Shown one piece after another: positions 37,397 to 45,819 of a stretch of DNA of 64,000 bases. The translations under genes and the position numbers were made by a program. The notes beneath the pieces were generated by a model. The model saw only the letters and a program-made list of their open reading frames with translations. It searched no databases and had not been told where the DNA came from. Each line of letters starts with the position of its first letter. Within the stretch, counting starts at the first letter, position 1. The stretch is from Streptomyces violaceusniger (GTDB lineage: Bacteria; Actinomycetota; Actinomycetes; Streptomycetales; Streptomycetaceae), in assembly GCA_005405945.1 (NCBI GenBank), contig BJHW01000001.1:2108001-2172000 (forward strand), in the 5' to 3' direction.

Positions 37397-39505
37397 TCAG
37401 TCCTCCACCCGGGGCGGGGTGTCGTCGCCGCCCGGCGTTACGACCCGTACCGGCTGGCCCGGGCGCCAGGTCCGCAGCACCATCCGCCCGTTCTCCCGGG
37501 CCGTGTGCACCACCTCGGTCACCTCGGCGCGGAAGAGGTGGAAGGGCTCGGGCGGCCGGACCTCCTCGGCGAAGCCGGCGAGCGTCTCGGGGTCGGTCAC
37601 CTCGACCGCCCGGCCGCTCACCCGGACGTCGCCCTCGGTCAGGTCCTCGCCCGGGCCGGGGTTGGCCTGCACCGAGAACCGGGGATCGCGGCGCAGGTCC
37701 AGCGCCTTGCGCGACTCCGGCATCATGCCGAGCCACAACTCACCGGAGAGGAAGTTCACTTCGAGCGGGGTGACCCGCGGGGAGCCGTCCTGGCGCAGGG
37801 TGGCCAGCACATGGTGGCGGTAGCGCCGGAAGCGGTCCTGGGCGTAGTCGGCGAAGGCGGGCTCGGCCGCCGCGAATCCGGCCCAGCTGGTGGTCGGGGG
37901 GGTCATCGTCATGGCACCCATGTTCGGACCGTTTCCGGACGTCTCCTGTCGGGATTTCCGGGCTTCCCACTCCCGCGCCTGGTCCGGTGGCAGATACGCG
38001 TTCCACTCGGTGCCCGGCAGCGGATAGGCGATCCAGGTGCGGGCGTAGGCCGGGGGCCGGGCCCGGCCGCGCCGCAGCAGCAGCGCGGTCGGTTCCCGGG
38101 CGGCGCGGCGCAGCAGTGTGGGCAGGGAGGTGGACCGGTTGTTCCCGCTGGTCTGGGCCGAGGAGCAGCCCGCGTGGTACGCCACGGGCAGGGCGCGGTC
38201 GCCGGTCACCAGGCAGGGCGGCCGCAGCCCCAGCCGCTGGAGCCCCTTGGCGGCGGTGCGATAGCGGCCGGTGGTGGTCTCGGACTGTTCGGCGGTGTGG
38301 TCGAGGATGACGAACTGGCTCGCCAGATGGAGGGTGATGATCACCCCGAGGGCGACCGCCAGGTGCTGCGGGGAGCGCGCGGCCCGCACGGCGCGGAACA
38401 CCAGCCCGGCGATCGGCAGCGCCAGCAGCGCGTAGGCGGGCATCAGGAACCGCGGTGCGGAGTAGCCGATGAGCAGCAGATAGGGCAGGGCGAGGGTGGC
38501 CGCGCAGGCGATGGGCAGCACGGTGAGCGGTACGGCGGGGGGCCGGGCGGCCGGGCGGCCGAGCCCCACCCGCACCCGGCGCTGCTCCTGGCGGTCGCGC
38601 AGGGCGGTGTGGACGGCGAGGAGGGTCAGCACGGGCAGCGCCAGCCACCACACGGTCAGCTCCGGGTGGCGCAGCGGCACCTCGCAGGGGCGGCACAGCT
38701 GGGGTCCGTTGAGGCTGCGCAGCGCGGCGCCGACGGTGAAGTGGAGCCCCATGCCGCCCTCGACGTCGCTGGAGGCGCTCAGCCGCTCCCCGATGCCGCC
38801 GAAGCGGTCGTACGCCTCGCCGATCCACTGGGCGGCGCCGAGCAGCGGTCCGCCGATCAGCGGAAGCAGGGCGGGCCGCCAGGTGCGCGTCCCGATCGCC
38901 CCGATCAGCAGCGGCAGGGCGAGCCATCCCCCGTCGGGGGTGCGCACCAGGGTGACGCCCGCGAGGACGGCGGCCAGCCACCAGCGGGCGTTCGGTTCGT
39001 CCGGCACCCGGAGGAACCAGCCGACGGCGGCGACGGCGCCGATCGCCACCCAGAGGTTGGGCATCACCGCGGGCCCGCTGATCTGGGTGATCCACAGCCC
39101 GGAGAACAGCAGCGCGGCCAGGGCCACCTGGGGCACGGGCAGCAGCCGGGTCCAGACCCGGAAGGCGCCGTAGAGCGCGCCCGCGGACAGCAGCATCAGC
39201 AGGATCCGCAGCGCCGGAATGGAGTCGGTGGCGGACACGACGGGCGCGACCAGGAGACTGACGCCGCGCGAGCGGGGTGCGCTGAAGTACGCGGGCGGGG
39301 TGCGCGGATCGACCTGGGAGACGTACACGGACTCGTCCCAGCCCAGCGCGTGGCCGGTGTGCGGGATCACCATGGCGAGCTGGACCACGGCATATCCGAT
39401 GGCGACCAGCCCGAGCCAGGGGGCCGGACGACGGTACCGCTGCGGCGGGCGGGGCTGGGAGCGCGGGGGCAGGACGGGGGCCGCCGGTGCGGCAGTATTC
39501 TCCAT
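37397..39505 (-). CDS. membrane glycosyltransferase-like protein fused to a PPOX/flavin-reductase-fold domain
   Basis: 702 residues. Residues 1-about 510 are a polytopic membrane protein with about ten hydrophobic segments. The first loop (YVSQVDPRTPPAYFSAPRSRG) carries an acidic residue, as in GT39/ArnT-like lipid-linked sugar transferases. From about residue 535 (MTMTPPTTSWAGFAAAEPAF) a complete pyridoxamine-5'-phosphate-oxidase-like split-barrel domain follows (RYRHHVLATLRQDGSPRVTPLEVNF, SRKALDLRRDPRFSVQ). In another frame a TGA overlaps the ATGA at 37912, so two overlapping genes joined by an indel is possible. The PPOX part alone could start at 37912 or 37906. Both activities are unassigned. 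Confidence 0.7.
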   Translation of the reverse strand: MENTAAPAAPVLPPRSQPRPPQRYRRPAPWLGLVAIGYAVVQLAMVIPHTGHALGWDESVYVSQVDPRTPPAYFSAPRSRGVSLLVAPVVSATDSIPALRILLMLLSAGALYGAFRVWTRLLPVPQVALAALLFSGLWITQISGPAVMPNLWVAIGAVAAVGWFLRVPDEPNARWWLAAVLAGVTLVRTPDGGWLALPLLIGAIGTRTWRPALLPLIGGPLLGAAQWIGEAYDRFGGIGERLSASSDVEGGMGLHFTVGAALRSLNGPQLCRPCEVPLRHPELTVWWLALPVLTLLAVHTALRDRQEQRRVRVGLGRPAARPPAVPLTVLPIACAATLALPYLLLIGYSAPRFLMPAYALLALPIAGLVFRAVRAARSPQHLAVALGVIITLHLASQFVILDHTAEQSETTTGRYRTAAKGLQRLGLRPPCLVTGDRALPVAYHAGCSSAQTSGNNRSTSLPTLLRRAAREPTALLLRRGRARPPAYARTWIAYPLPGTEWNAYLPPDQAREWEARKSRQETSGNGPNMGAMTMTPPTTSWAGFAAAEPAFADYAQDRFRRYRHHVLATLRQDGSPRVTPLEVNFLSGELWLGMMPESRKALDLRRDPRFSVQANPGPGEDLTEGDVRVSGRAVEVTDPETLAGFAEEVRPPEPFHLFRAEVTEVVHTARENGRMVLRTWRPGQPVRVVTPGGDDTPPRVED

Positions 39506-39646
39506 GCGCGCACCATATGATGTCTATGTACCTTTTTCGTCCTATTAGGCCGTTCGGCTCAGTGTCCAAGGGGTGCCATGGACGCGGCGGATCCGTACGC
39601 TGTTGCAGCGGTGCACACCCCCATCCGGCGGAGGACGGACACACCC

Positions 39647-40638
39647 ATGAAAATGCTCATCAACGTCCCGAGACCGTGGTCGCCGACGCCCTGCGCGGAC
39701 TGGCCGCCTGCCACCCCGAGCTGATCGTCGACGTCGACAACCGGGTGATCGTCCGGCGGGACGCACCGATCGAGGACAAGGTGGGACTGGTTTCCGGCGG
39801 CGGCTCGGGGCACGAACCGCTGCACGGCGGTTTCGTGGGCCCCGGCATGCTCGACGCCGCCTGCCCCGGCGAGGTGTTCACCTCCCCGGTGCCGGATCAG
39901 ATGGTGCGCGCGGCGGCCGCGGTGGACAGCGGCAAGGGCGTGCTGTTCATCGTCAAGAACTACACGGGCGACGTGCTCAACTTCGACATGGCCGCCGAGC
40001 TCGCCGAGGACGAGGGCATCCAGGTCGCCAAGGTCCTGGTCAACGATGACGCGGCGGTCACCGACAGCCTCTACACGGCGGGCCGGCGCGGCACCGGGGC
40101 CACCCTGTTCGTGGAGAAGATCGCGGGCGCCGCGGCCGACGAGGGCGCGCCGCTGGAGCGGGTGGAGTCGATCGCCCGGCGGGTGAACGAGCTCTCGCGG
40201 AGCTTCGGCGTGGCGCTCAGCGCCTGCTCCACCCCGGCCAAGGGCGGCCCCACCTTCGATCTGCCCGCCGGAGAGCTGGAGTTGGGCGTGGGCATCCACG
40301 GCGAGCCGGGGCGTGAGCGGCGGGCGATGATGACCTCGCACGAGATCGCCGACTACGCGGTGGAGGTGGTGGTCGAGGACCTGCGCCCGGACAGCCCGGT
40401 GCTGCTGCTCGTCAACGGCATGGGGGCCACCCCGCAGCTGGAGCTGTACGGCTTCGCCGCCGAGGTGCACCGAGCGCTCGGCGAGCGCCGGGTGGCGGTG
40501 GCGCGTACGCTCGTCGGCAACTACGTCACATCACTCGACATGGCGGGCGCCTCGATCACGCTGTGCCAGGTCGACGAGGACCTCCTGCGGCTGTGGGACG
40601 CGCCCGTGCGGACCGCCGGGCTGCGCTGGGGCGCCTGA
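39647..40638 (+). CDS. dhaK: dihydroxyacetone kinase subunit DhaK, apparent frameshift
   Basis: Start ATG 39647 (MKMLINVP). The first seven codons are out of frame with the rest; adding one C to the CCC at 39667-39669 gives MKMLINVPETVVADAL and a 330-residue DhaK. VSGGGSGHEPLHGGFVG is the substrate-loop motif and GVGIHGEPGRER supplies the His that binds dihydroxyacetone as a hemiaminal. It phosphorylates dihydroxyacetone together with DhaL and DhaM, which follow on the same strand. DhaK binds substrate, while phosphate comes from PEP through the PTS rather than from ATP. Confidence 0.92.
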
Positions 40639-40697
40639 GGCCGGCCGGCCCCCGATACGTACGCTGTCGCCGTTGGCTACACCCCGAGGAGGCGTCT

Positions 40698-41333
40698 GTG
40701 TCCAGCAGTGAACCCGCCGTCGACGACGTGCTCGACACCCCTTTCTTCCTCCGATGGCTCACCGCCGCCGCCACGTCCGTGAGCCGTGAGGCGGCCCGTC
40801 TCACCGACCTGGACTCCGCGATCGGCGACGCCGACCACGGCACCAATATGCAGCGCGGCTTCGCCGCCGTGACCGAGGCGCTGGAGAAGGAGCCGCCGGG
40901 CTCGCCCGGGGCCGCGCTCATCCTGGCCGGGCGCCAGCTGATCTCCAAGGTGGGCGGGGCCTCCGGACCGCTGTACGGGACGCTGCTGCGGCGCGCCGGC
41001 AAGGCGCTCGGCGACACCGAGCAGATCACCCCGCAGCAGCTGGCGGACGCGCTGCGGGCCGGGGTGGACGCGGTGGCGCAGCTCGGCGGCGCCGCGCCCG
41101 GCGACAAGACGATGCTGGACGCGCTGCTCCCCGCCGTCGAGGCGCTGGGCGCGGGCACCGGGTCCTTCGCGGCCGCGGGCGAGGCCGCCGAGAAGGGGGC
41201 GCTGGCCACCGTGCCGATGCTGGCCCGCAAGGGCAGGGCCAGCTATCTGGGTGACCGCAGCGTCGGCCACCAGGACCCGGGCGCCACCTCGTCGGCACTG
41301 ATCATCGGCGCGCTGGCGGAGGCGGCCCGATGA
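40698..41333 (+). CDS. dhaL: dihydroxyacetone kinase subunit DhaL
   Basis: GTG 40698 lies 5 bases after GAGGAGG. 211 residues. The ADP/Mg-binding loop LDSAIGDADHGTNMQRGF (with its Asp residues) and GGASGPLYGTLLRRAG are diagnostic. DhaL holds a permanently bound ADP that is phosphorylated by DhaM and passes the phosphate to dihydroxyacetone on DhaK. It is 59 bases after dhaK and overlaps dhaM by 4 bases. Confidence 0.93.
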   Translation: MSSSEPAVDDVLDTPFFLRWLTAAATSVSREAARLTDLDSAIGDADHGTNMQRGFAAVTEALEKEPPGSPGAALILAGRQLISKVGGASGPLYGTLLRRAGKALGDTEQITPQQLADALRAGVDAVAQLGGAAPGDKTMLDALLPAVEALGAGTGSFAAAGEAAEKGALATVPMLARKGRASYLGDRSVGHQDPGATSSALIIGALAEAAR

Positions 41334-41740
41334 CCGAGGAGAGCGGGAAGGTCGGCATAGTCCTGGTGTCGCACAGCGCGGCGGTGGCCGACTCCGTCGC
41401 CGAGCTGGCGAAGGCCCTGGCCGGCGGCGGCACGGCGCCGGTCCGCGCTGCGGGCGGCACCGCGGACGGCGGCTTCGGCACCAGTCCGGAGCTGATAGCG
41501 GAGGCGGCCCACGCGGTCGACCGGGGCGCCGGAGTGGCGGTCCTGGTGGACCTGGGCAGCGCGGTCCTGGCCGTCAAGGCGCTGCTGGCCGAGGGCGACG
41601 AACTGCCCGACGGCACCCGATTGGTGGACGCGCCGCTCGTGGAGGGCGCGGTCGCGGCGCTCGTCACGGCCTCCACCGGGGCGGATGTGGAGGCGGTGCT
41701 CCGGGCGGCCTCGGAGGCGTACGACTACCGCAAGGTCTGA
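41330..41740 (+). CDS. dhaM: PTS-dependent dihydroxyacetone kinase phosphotransferase DhaM
   Basis: 136 residues, with ATGA overlap to dhaL. It contains only the EIIA-mannose-like domain. The phospho-acceptor His lies in VLVSHSAAVADSVAELA near residue 15, and VLVDLGSAVLAVKALL is also typical. The longer E. coli protein has additional HPr and EI-like domains. This short form must receive phosphate from the general PTS proteins encoded elsewhere. A strong terminator follows directly. Confidence 0.92.
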   Translation: MTEESGKVGIVLVSHSAAVADSVAELAKALAGGGTAPVRAAGGTADGGFGTSPELIAEAAHAVDRGAGVAVLVDLGSAVLAVKALLAEGDELPDGTRLVDAPLVEGAVAALVTASTGADVEAVLRAASEAYDYRKV

Positions 41741-41756
41741 TACCGCCGCGCGCCAT

Positions 41757-41792
41757 GGAACGGGCCCCGCCGGTGACGGCGGGGCCCGTTCC
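41757..41792 (+). terminator. terminator of the dhaKLM operon
   Basis: A perfect 16-bp stem (GGAACGGGCCCCGCCG with its complement) with loop GTGA, 17 bases after dhaM. Confidence 0.85.
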
Positions 41793-42361
41793 GTCCCCGG
41801 CCCATATTGCGCCACCGCTTATTTCGCTGATACTCGGCGCGTACGGGGCGAGTTGCCCGGTTTCGGACCGCTCCGGGCACGGTGACAGCACCCCGCCCCT
41901 TCGGCCGTCAAGTGATAGGCGCAATACCAGAACGGGCTTCCGAATCCGTCGATCTTGCGTCTAGACTGCTCATGTCCGAGTGGGGGGACCGGCGGCACTC
42001 AGGGGGAATAAATGGGCGTAATTGAGTATGCCCGCGCGCATCTTGCATCCATCGAATCGATGATGTCCACGCGGGTGTCGCACCGGCCGGGGCCCCTTTG
42101 CGGCCCGGCCTGGATTCCACGCGCGGAAATGACCCGGCCGCGCCGACCGCACGATTCCCTGAGCGTCTGATCTCCGCGCCCGTCACGGGCGTTCGATATA
42201 TCGGCCATGGACGGCGGTCGTGTCTCACGTCTGCGTTCATGGCGCCCTACAGCGCACGGACGGCAATCCATCTTTTCCATACAAAGCAAGGGTTTCCGCG
42301 TGCCTGTTTCCTTCTCCTTAATCAACGGATTTCGACATTTCGACGTGGAGGAGTCAGTCGC
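41793..42361 (+). other. AT-richer leader/promoter region of the cot operon
   Basis: This 569-base stretch has clearly lower GC than its neighbours, especially 41925-42060 and 42190-42360. A TAGACT -10-like hexamer at 41962 has a weak TTCCGA 18 bases upstream. A short frame (42012-42170) and a second AT-rich segment with GATATAT at about 42198 follow, before GGAGGAG and the cotB1 start. Which promoter drives the operon cannot be decided from sequence. Confidence 0.5.
42012..42170 (+). CDS. possible 52-residue leader peptide upstream of cotB1
   Basis: The ATG at 42012 has AGGGGG 5 bases before it and runs to TGA 42168-42170. The first 18 residues (MGVIEYARAHLASIESMM) look like an amphipathic helix; the rest is Arg/Pro/His-rich. 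Codon use at the start (GTA, ATT, TAT, CTT, GCA) is unlike normal genes here, so it may not be a real gene. If translated, it could act as a leader in control of the cot genes. No homologue is recognised. Confidence 0.25.
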   Translation: MGVIEYARAHLASIESMMSTRVSHRPGPLCGPAWIPRAEMTRPRRPHDSLSV

Positions 42362-43441
42362 ATGACCACACCCACGCTCAGCCCCGGCCGCTTGGATGCG
42401 GATACCGTCCGTGAGTCGGTGGACGTCGTACTCGAAGATTTTCTGGCGACCAAGGCCCGCACCACCCCGCAACACCATCTGCCGTATCTCTCCGGGCTGC
42501 TCAAGGATTTCCTGTCCGGCGGAAAGCGCATACGGCCCCTGTTGTGTGTCACCGGCTGGCGGGCCGTCGGCGGCGGCGAGGACACCGAGACGGTGTTCCG
42601 GGTGGCCGCCTGCCTGGAGATGTTCCACGCCTTCGCGCTGATCCACGACGACGTCATGGACGACAGCGACACCCGCCGCGGCCGGCCGACCATCCATCGC
42701 ACCCTGGCCGCGCTGTGCGCCACCGACCGCAGGCCGGATCAGATCGAGCGGTTCGGGGTCAGCGGGGCGGTGCTGCTCGGCGACCTCGCCCTCACCTGGT
42801 CGGACGAGCTCCTGCACTCGGCCGGTCTGACCCCCGTCCAGTTCGACGCCGTGCTTCCGCTGCTGTCGGAGATGCGCACCGAGGTGATGCTGGGCCAGTA
42901 CCTCGATCTGCAGGCCACCGGCGAGCTGACGGACGACGTCGAGTCCACCCTCACGGTCATCCGGTACAAGACCGCCAAGTACACCATCGAGCGTCCGCTG
43001 CACGTCGGAGCCGCCCTCGCGGGCGCCGACCCGGAGGCCATGGAGGCGTTCACCGCCTACGCCCTGCCGCTCGGCGAGGCGTTCCAGCTCCGCGACGACC
43101 TGCTGGGCGTGTACGGCGATCCGGAGTCGACCGGCAAGTCCCAGCTGGACGATCTGCGGGCCGGGAAGAACACCACCCTGATCGCGCTCGCCCTGCGCGG
43201 CTCCGACCCCGTCCAGGCGGCGCGGCTGCGCGGCCTCATCGGCAATCCGCTGCTGGACGAGGGGGACGCCGCGACCATTCAGGAGATCTTCGCCGCCACC
43301 ACCGCCCGGGAGGCCGTCGAGCAGATGATCGACGACCGCCGGACGCAGGCCCTGCGGGCCCTCGACGACGCCCCATTCACCGCGGACGCGGTCAACGCGC
43401 TGAAGCAGATCGCCCGCATGGCCACTGTGAGGAACTCATGA
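42362..43441 (+). CDS. cotB1: geranylgeranyl diphosphate synthase CotB1
   Basis: ATG 42362 with GGAGGAG upstream; a longer in-frame extension is poor in coding character. 359 residues. The first Asp-rich motif is DDVMD at residues 96-100 (IHDDVMDDSDTRRG) and the second lies in FQLRDDLLGVYGD at 241-253, with GGKRIRP at 53-59. It condenses IPP with allylic diphosphates to C20 GGPP, the CotB2 substrate. It overlaps cotB2 by ATGA. Identity as CotB1 rests on the prenyl-synthase motifs plus direct coupling to CotB2. Confidence 0.93.
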   Translation: MTTPTLSPGRLDADTVRESVDVVLEDFLATKARTTPQHHLPYLSGLLKDFLSGGKRIRPLLCVTGWRAVGGGEDTETVFRVAACLEMFHAFALIHDDVMDDSDTRRGRPTIHRTLAALCATDRRPDQIERFGVSGAVLLGDLALTWSDELLHSAGLTPVQFDAVLPLLSEMRTEVMLGQYLDLQATGELTDDVESTLTVIRYKTAKYTIERPLHVGAALAGADPEAMEAFTAYALPLGEAFQLRDDLLGVYGDPESTGKSQLDDLRAGKNTTLIALALRGSDPVQAARLRGLIGNPLLDEGDAATIQEIFAATTAREAVEQMIDDRRTQALRALDDAPFTADAVNALKQIARMATVRNS

Positions 43442-44361
43442 CGACCGGACTTTCCACGGCCGGGGCGCAGGACATCGGCCGGAACAGCGTCCGCCCGTAC
43501 CTGGAGGAGTGCACCCGCCGCTTCCAGGAGATGTTCGACCGCCATGTCGTCACCCGGCCCACCAAGGTCGAATTGACCGACGCCGAACTGCGCGAGGTCA
43601 TCGACGACTGCAACGCGGCGGTGGCCCCCCTCGGCAAATCGGTTTCCGATGAGCGCTGGATCTCCTATGTGGGGGTGGTGCTGTGGTCCCAGAGCCCCCG
43701 CCACATCAAGGACATGGAGGCGTTCAAGGCCGTCTGCGTCCTGAACTGCGTGACGTTCGTATGGGACGACATGGATCCCGCGCTCCACGACTTCGGCCTC
43801 TTCCTGCCCCAGCTGCGCAAGATCTGCGAGAAGTACTACAGTCCCGAGGACGCGGAGGTCGCGTACGAGGCGGCGCGCGCCTTCGTCACCAGTGACCATA
43901 TGTTCCGCGACTCGCCCATCAAGGCGGCGCTGTGCACTACGTCCCCGGAGCAGTATTTCCGTTTCCGGGTCACCGACATCGGCGTCGACTTCTGGATGAA
44001 GATGTCGTATCCGATCTACCGGCATGCGGAGTTCACCGAACACGCCAAGACGAGCCTGGCCGCGCGCATGACCGCCCGCGGACTCACCATCGTCAACGAC
44101 TTCTACTCCTATGACCGCGAGGTCTCCCTGGGCCAGATCACCAACTGTTTCCGGCTCTGCGATGTGAGCGATGAGACGGCGTTCAAGGAGTTCTTCCAGG
44201 CCCGGCTCGATGACATGATCGAGGACATCGAGTGCATCAAGGCGTTCGACCAGCTGACGCAGGACGTCTTCCTCGATCTGATCTACGGCAACTTCGTCTG
44301 GACCACCAGCAACAAGCGCTACAAGACGGCCGTCAACGACGTCAACTCTCGCATCCAGTGA
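43438..44361 (+). CDS. cotB2: cyclooctat-9-en-7-ol synthase CotB2
   Basis: 307 residues, exactly the length of the known S. melanosporofaciens enzyme, with very close sequence agreement as far as I recall it. Residues established as important in CotB2 fall at their published numbers: D110 of the DDMD motif, F107, F149, W186, and N220/S224/E228 in NDFYSYDRE. The enzyme ionises GGPP and forms the 5-8-5 fusicoccane-type tricycle cyclooctat-9-en-7-ol. It is the second gene of the operon, translationally coupled to cotB1, with cotB3 starting 14 bases after it. Confidence 0.97.
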   Translation: MTTGLSTAGAQDIGRNSVRPYLEECTRRFQEMFDRHVVTRPTKVELTDAELREVIDDCNAAVAPLGKSVSDERWISYVGVVLWSQSPRHIKDMEAFKAVCVLNCVTFVWDDMDPALHDFGLFLPQLRKICEKYYSPEDAEVAYEAARAFVTSDHMFRDSPIKAALCTTSPEQYFRFRVTDIGVDFWMKMSYPIYRHAEFTEHAKTSLAARMTARGLTIVNDFYSYDREVSLGQITNCFRLCDVSDETAFKEFFQARLDDMIEDIECIKAFDQLTQDVFLDLIYGNFVWTTSNKRYKTAVNDVNSRIQ

Positions 44362-44375
44362 GGGAACGGGGATCC

Positions 44376-45737
44376 GTGACTCCCGCGAAGAGCTCCGCAC
44401 CGCCGGAGCGCCCCTGGACCACCGGCACGGCGCCCGGCTCGGTGCCGCTGCTGGGGCACACCCTGGCGCTGTGGCGCCGTCCGCTGCGGTTCCTGGCCTC
44501 CCTGCCCGCCCACGGCGATCTGGTGGAGGTCAGGCTGGGGCCCAGCCGCGCCTATCTGGCCTGCCATCCCGAGCTGGTCCGCCAGGTGCTGCTCAATCCC
44601 CGGGTGTTCGACAAGGGCGGGGTCTTCGACAAGGCGCGGCAGCTGCTCGGGAACAGCCTCTCGGTCTCCCGGGGCGAGGACCACCGCTACCAGCGGCGGA
44701 TGATCCAGCCCGCGTTCCACACCCCGAAGATCGCCGCCTACACCGCCGCGGTCGCCGATGACACCCGTGCCGCGATCGGCTCCTGGGAGCCGGGGCGCAC
44801 CCTGGACATCAGCGACACCATGCACGCCCTGCTGATGCGGGTGGCGGCGCGGACGCTCTTCTCCACCGGGATCGACGAGGCGACGATCGACGAGGCGCGC
44901 CACTGCCTGCGCATCGTCTCGGACGGCATCTACAAGCGCACCATGGCGCCTTTGGGGATCATGGAGAAGCTCCCCACCCCGGGCAACCGGCGCTATGACC
45001 GGGCCAACGCCCGGCTGCGGCAGATCGTGGACGAGATGATCCGCGACCGCCGGCGCTCCGGCGCCGACCACGGCGATCTGCTCTCCACACTGCTGCGCGC
45101 CGAGCACCCGGAGACCGGGAAGGGCCTTGACGACGGCGAGGTCCTCGACCAGGTGGTCACCTTCCTGGTGGCCGGGAGCGAGACCACCGCCTCGACCCTC
45201 GCCTTCGTCTTCCACCTCCTGGGTGCCCACCCGGAGGTGGAGAAGCGGGTGCACGCCGAGATCGACGAGGTCCTGGAGGGGCGCACCCCCACCTTCGAGG
45301 ACCTGCCGTCCCTGGAGTACACCCGCGGGGTCATCACCGAGTCTCTGCGGCTGTATCCGCCGTCCTGGATGGCGATGCGGGTCACGGCGGCCGAGACCGA
45401 ACTCGGCGGCCGGACCGTCCCGGCGGGCACGATGATCCTCTACAGCGCCCAGGCGCTGCACCACAACCCCGAACTGTTCCCCGACCCCGAGCGGTTCGAC
45501 CCCGAGCGCTGGCTCGGCGACCGCGCCAAGGAGGTGGAGCGCGGGGCGCTGCTCCCGTTCGGCGCGGGCAGCCACAAGTGCATCGGGGACGTCCTGGCGC
45601 TGACCGAGACCGCCCTCATCGTGGCGACGATCGCGAGCCGGTGGCGTCTCCGCCCGGTGCCCGGGACGACGTTGCGCCCCGAGCCGAAGGCGACGCTCGA
45701 ACCCGGCCCGCTGCCCATGGTGTGCGAGCCGCGCTGA
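44376..45737 (+). CDS. cotB3: cytochrome P450 CotB3 (cyclooctatin C-5 hydroxylase)
   Basis: GTG 44376 follows the cotB2 stop by 14 bases. 453 residues. P450 marks are complete: VAGSETTAS in the I helix, ESLR in the K helix, FPDPERFDPERW, and the heme loop FGAGSHKCIGD. In the known pathway CotB3 hydroxylates cyclooctat-9-en-7-ol at C-5. Assignment to CotB3 rather than CotB4 is by gene order. Electrons must come from ferredoxin and reductase encoded elsewhere. Confidence 0.93.
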   Translation: MTPAKSSAPPERPWTTGTAPGSVPLLGHTLALWRRPLRFLASLPAHGDLVEVRLGPSRAYLACHPELVRQVLLNPRVFDKGGVFDKARQLLGNSLSVSRGEDHRYQRRMIQPAFHTPKIAAYTAAVADDTRAAIGSWEPGRTLDISDTMHALLMRVAARTLFSTGIDEATIDEARHCLRIVSDGIYKRTMAPLGIMEKLPTPGNRRYDRANARLRQIVDEMIRDRRRSGADHGDLLSTLLRAEHPETGKGLDDGEVLDQVVTFLVAGSETTASTLAFVFHLLGAHPEVEKRVHAEIDEVLEGRTPTFEDLPSLEYTRGVITESLRLYPPSWMAMRVTAAETELGGRTVPAGTMILYSAQALHHNPELFPDPERFDPERWLGDRAKEVERGALLPFGAGSHKCIGDVLALTETALIVATIASRWRLRPVPGTTLRPEPKATLEPGPLPMVCEPR

Positions 45738-45819
45738 CGACGTCCGGCCCGGGTTCCGCCCCGGTCCGGACGCCCCGCACCTTCCGTACCCCACCTCGCG
45801 AGTGAAGGACATCTTCCGC

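Noticed and set aside
41757..41792. Phage attachment site or mobile-element end
   Set aside because: The perfect palindrome with a GTGA loop directly after dhaM is simply a terminator; no tRNA, integrase or transposase is nearby.
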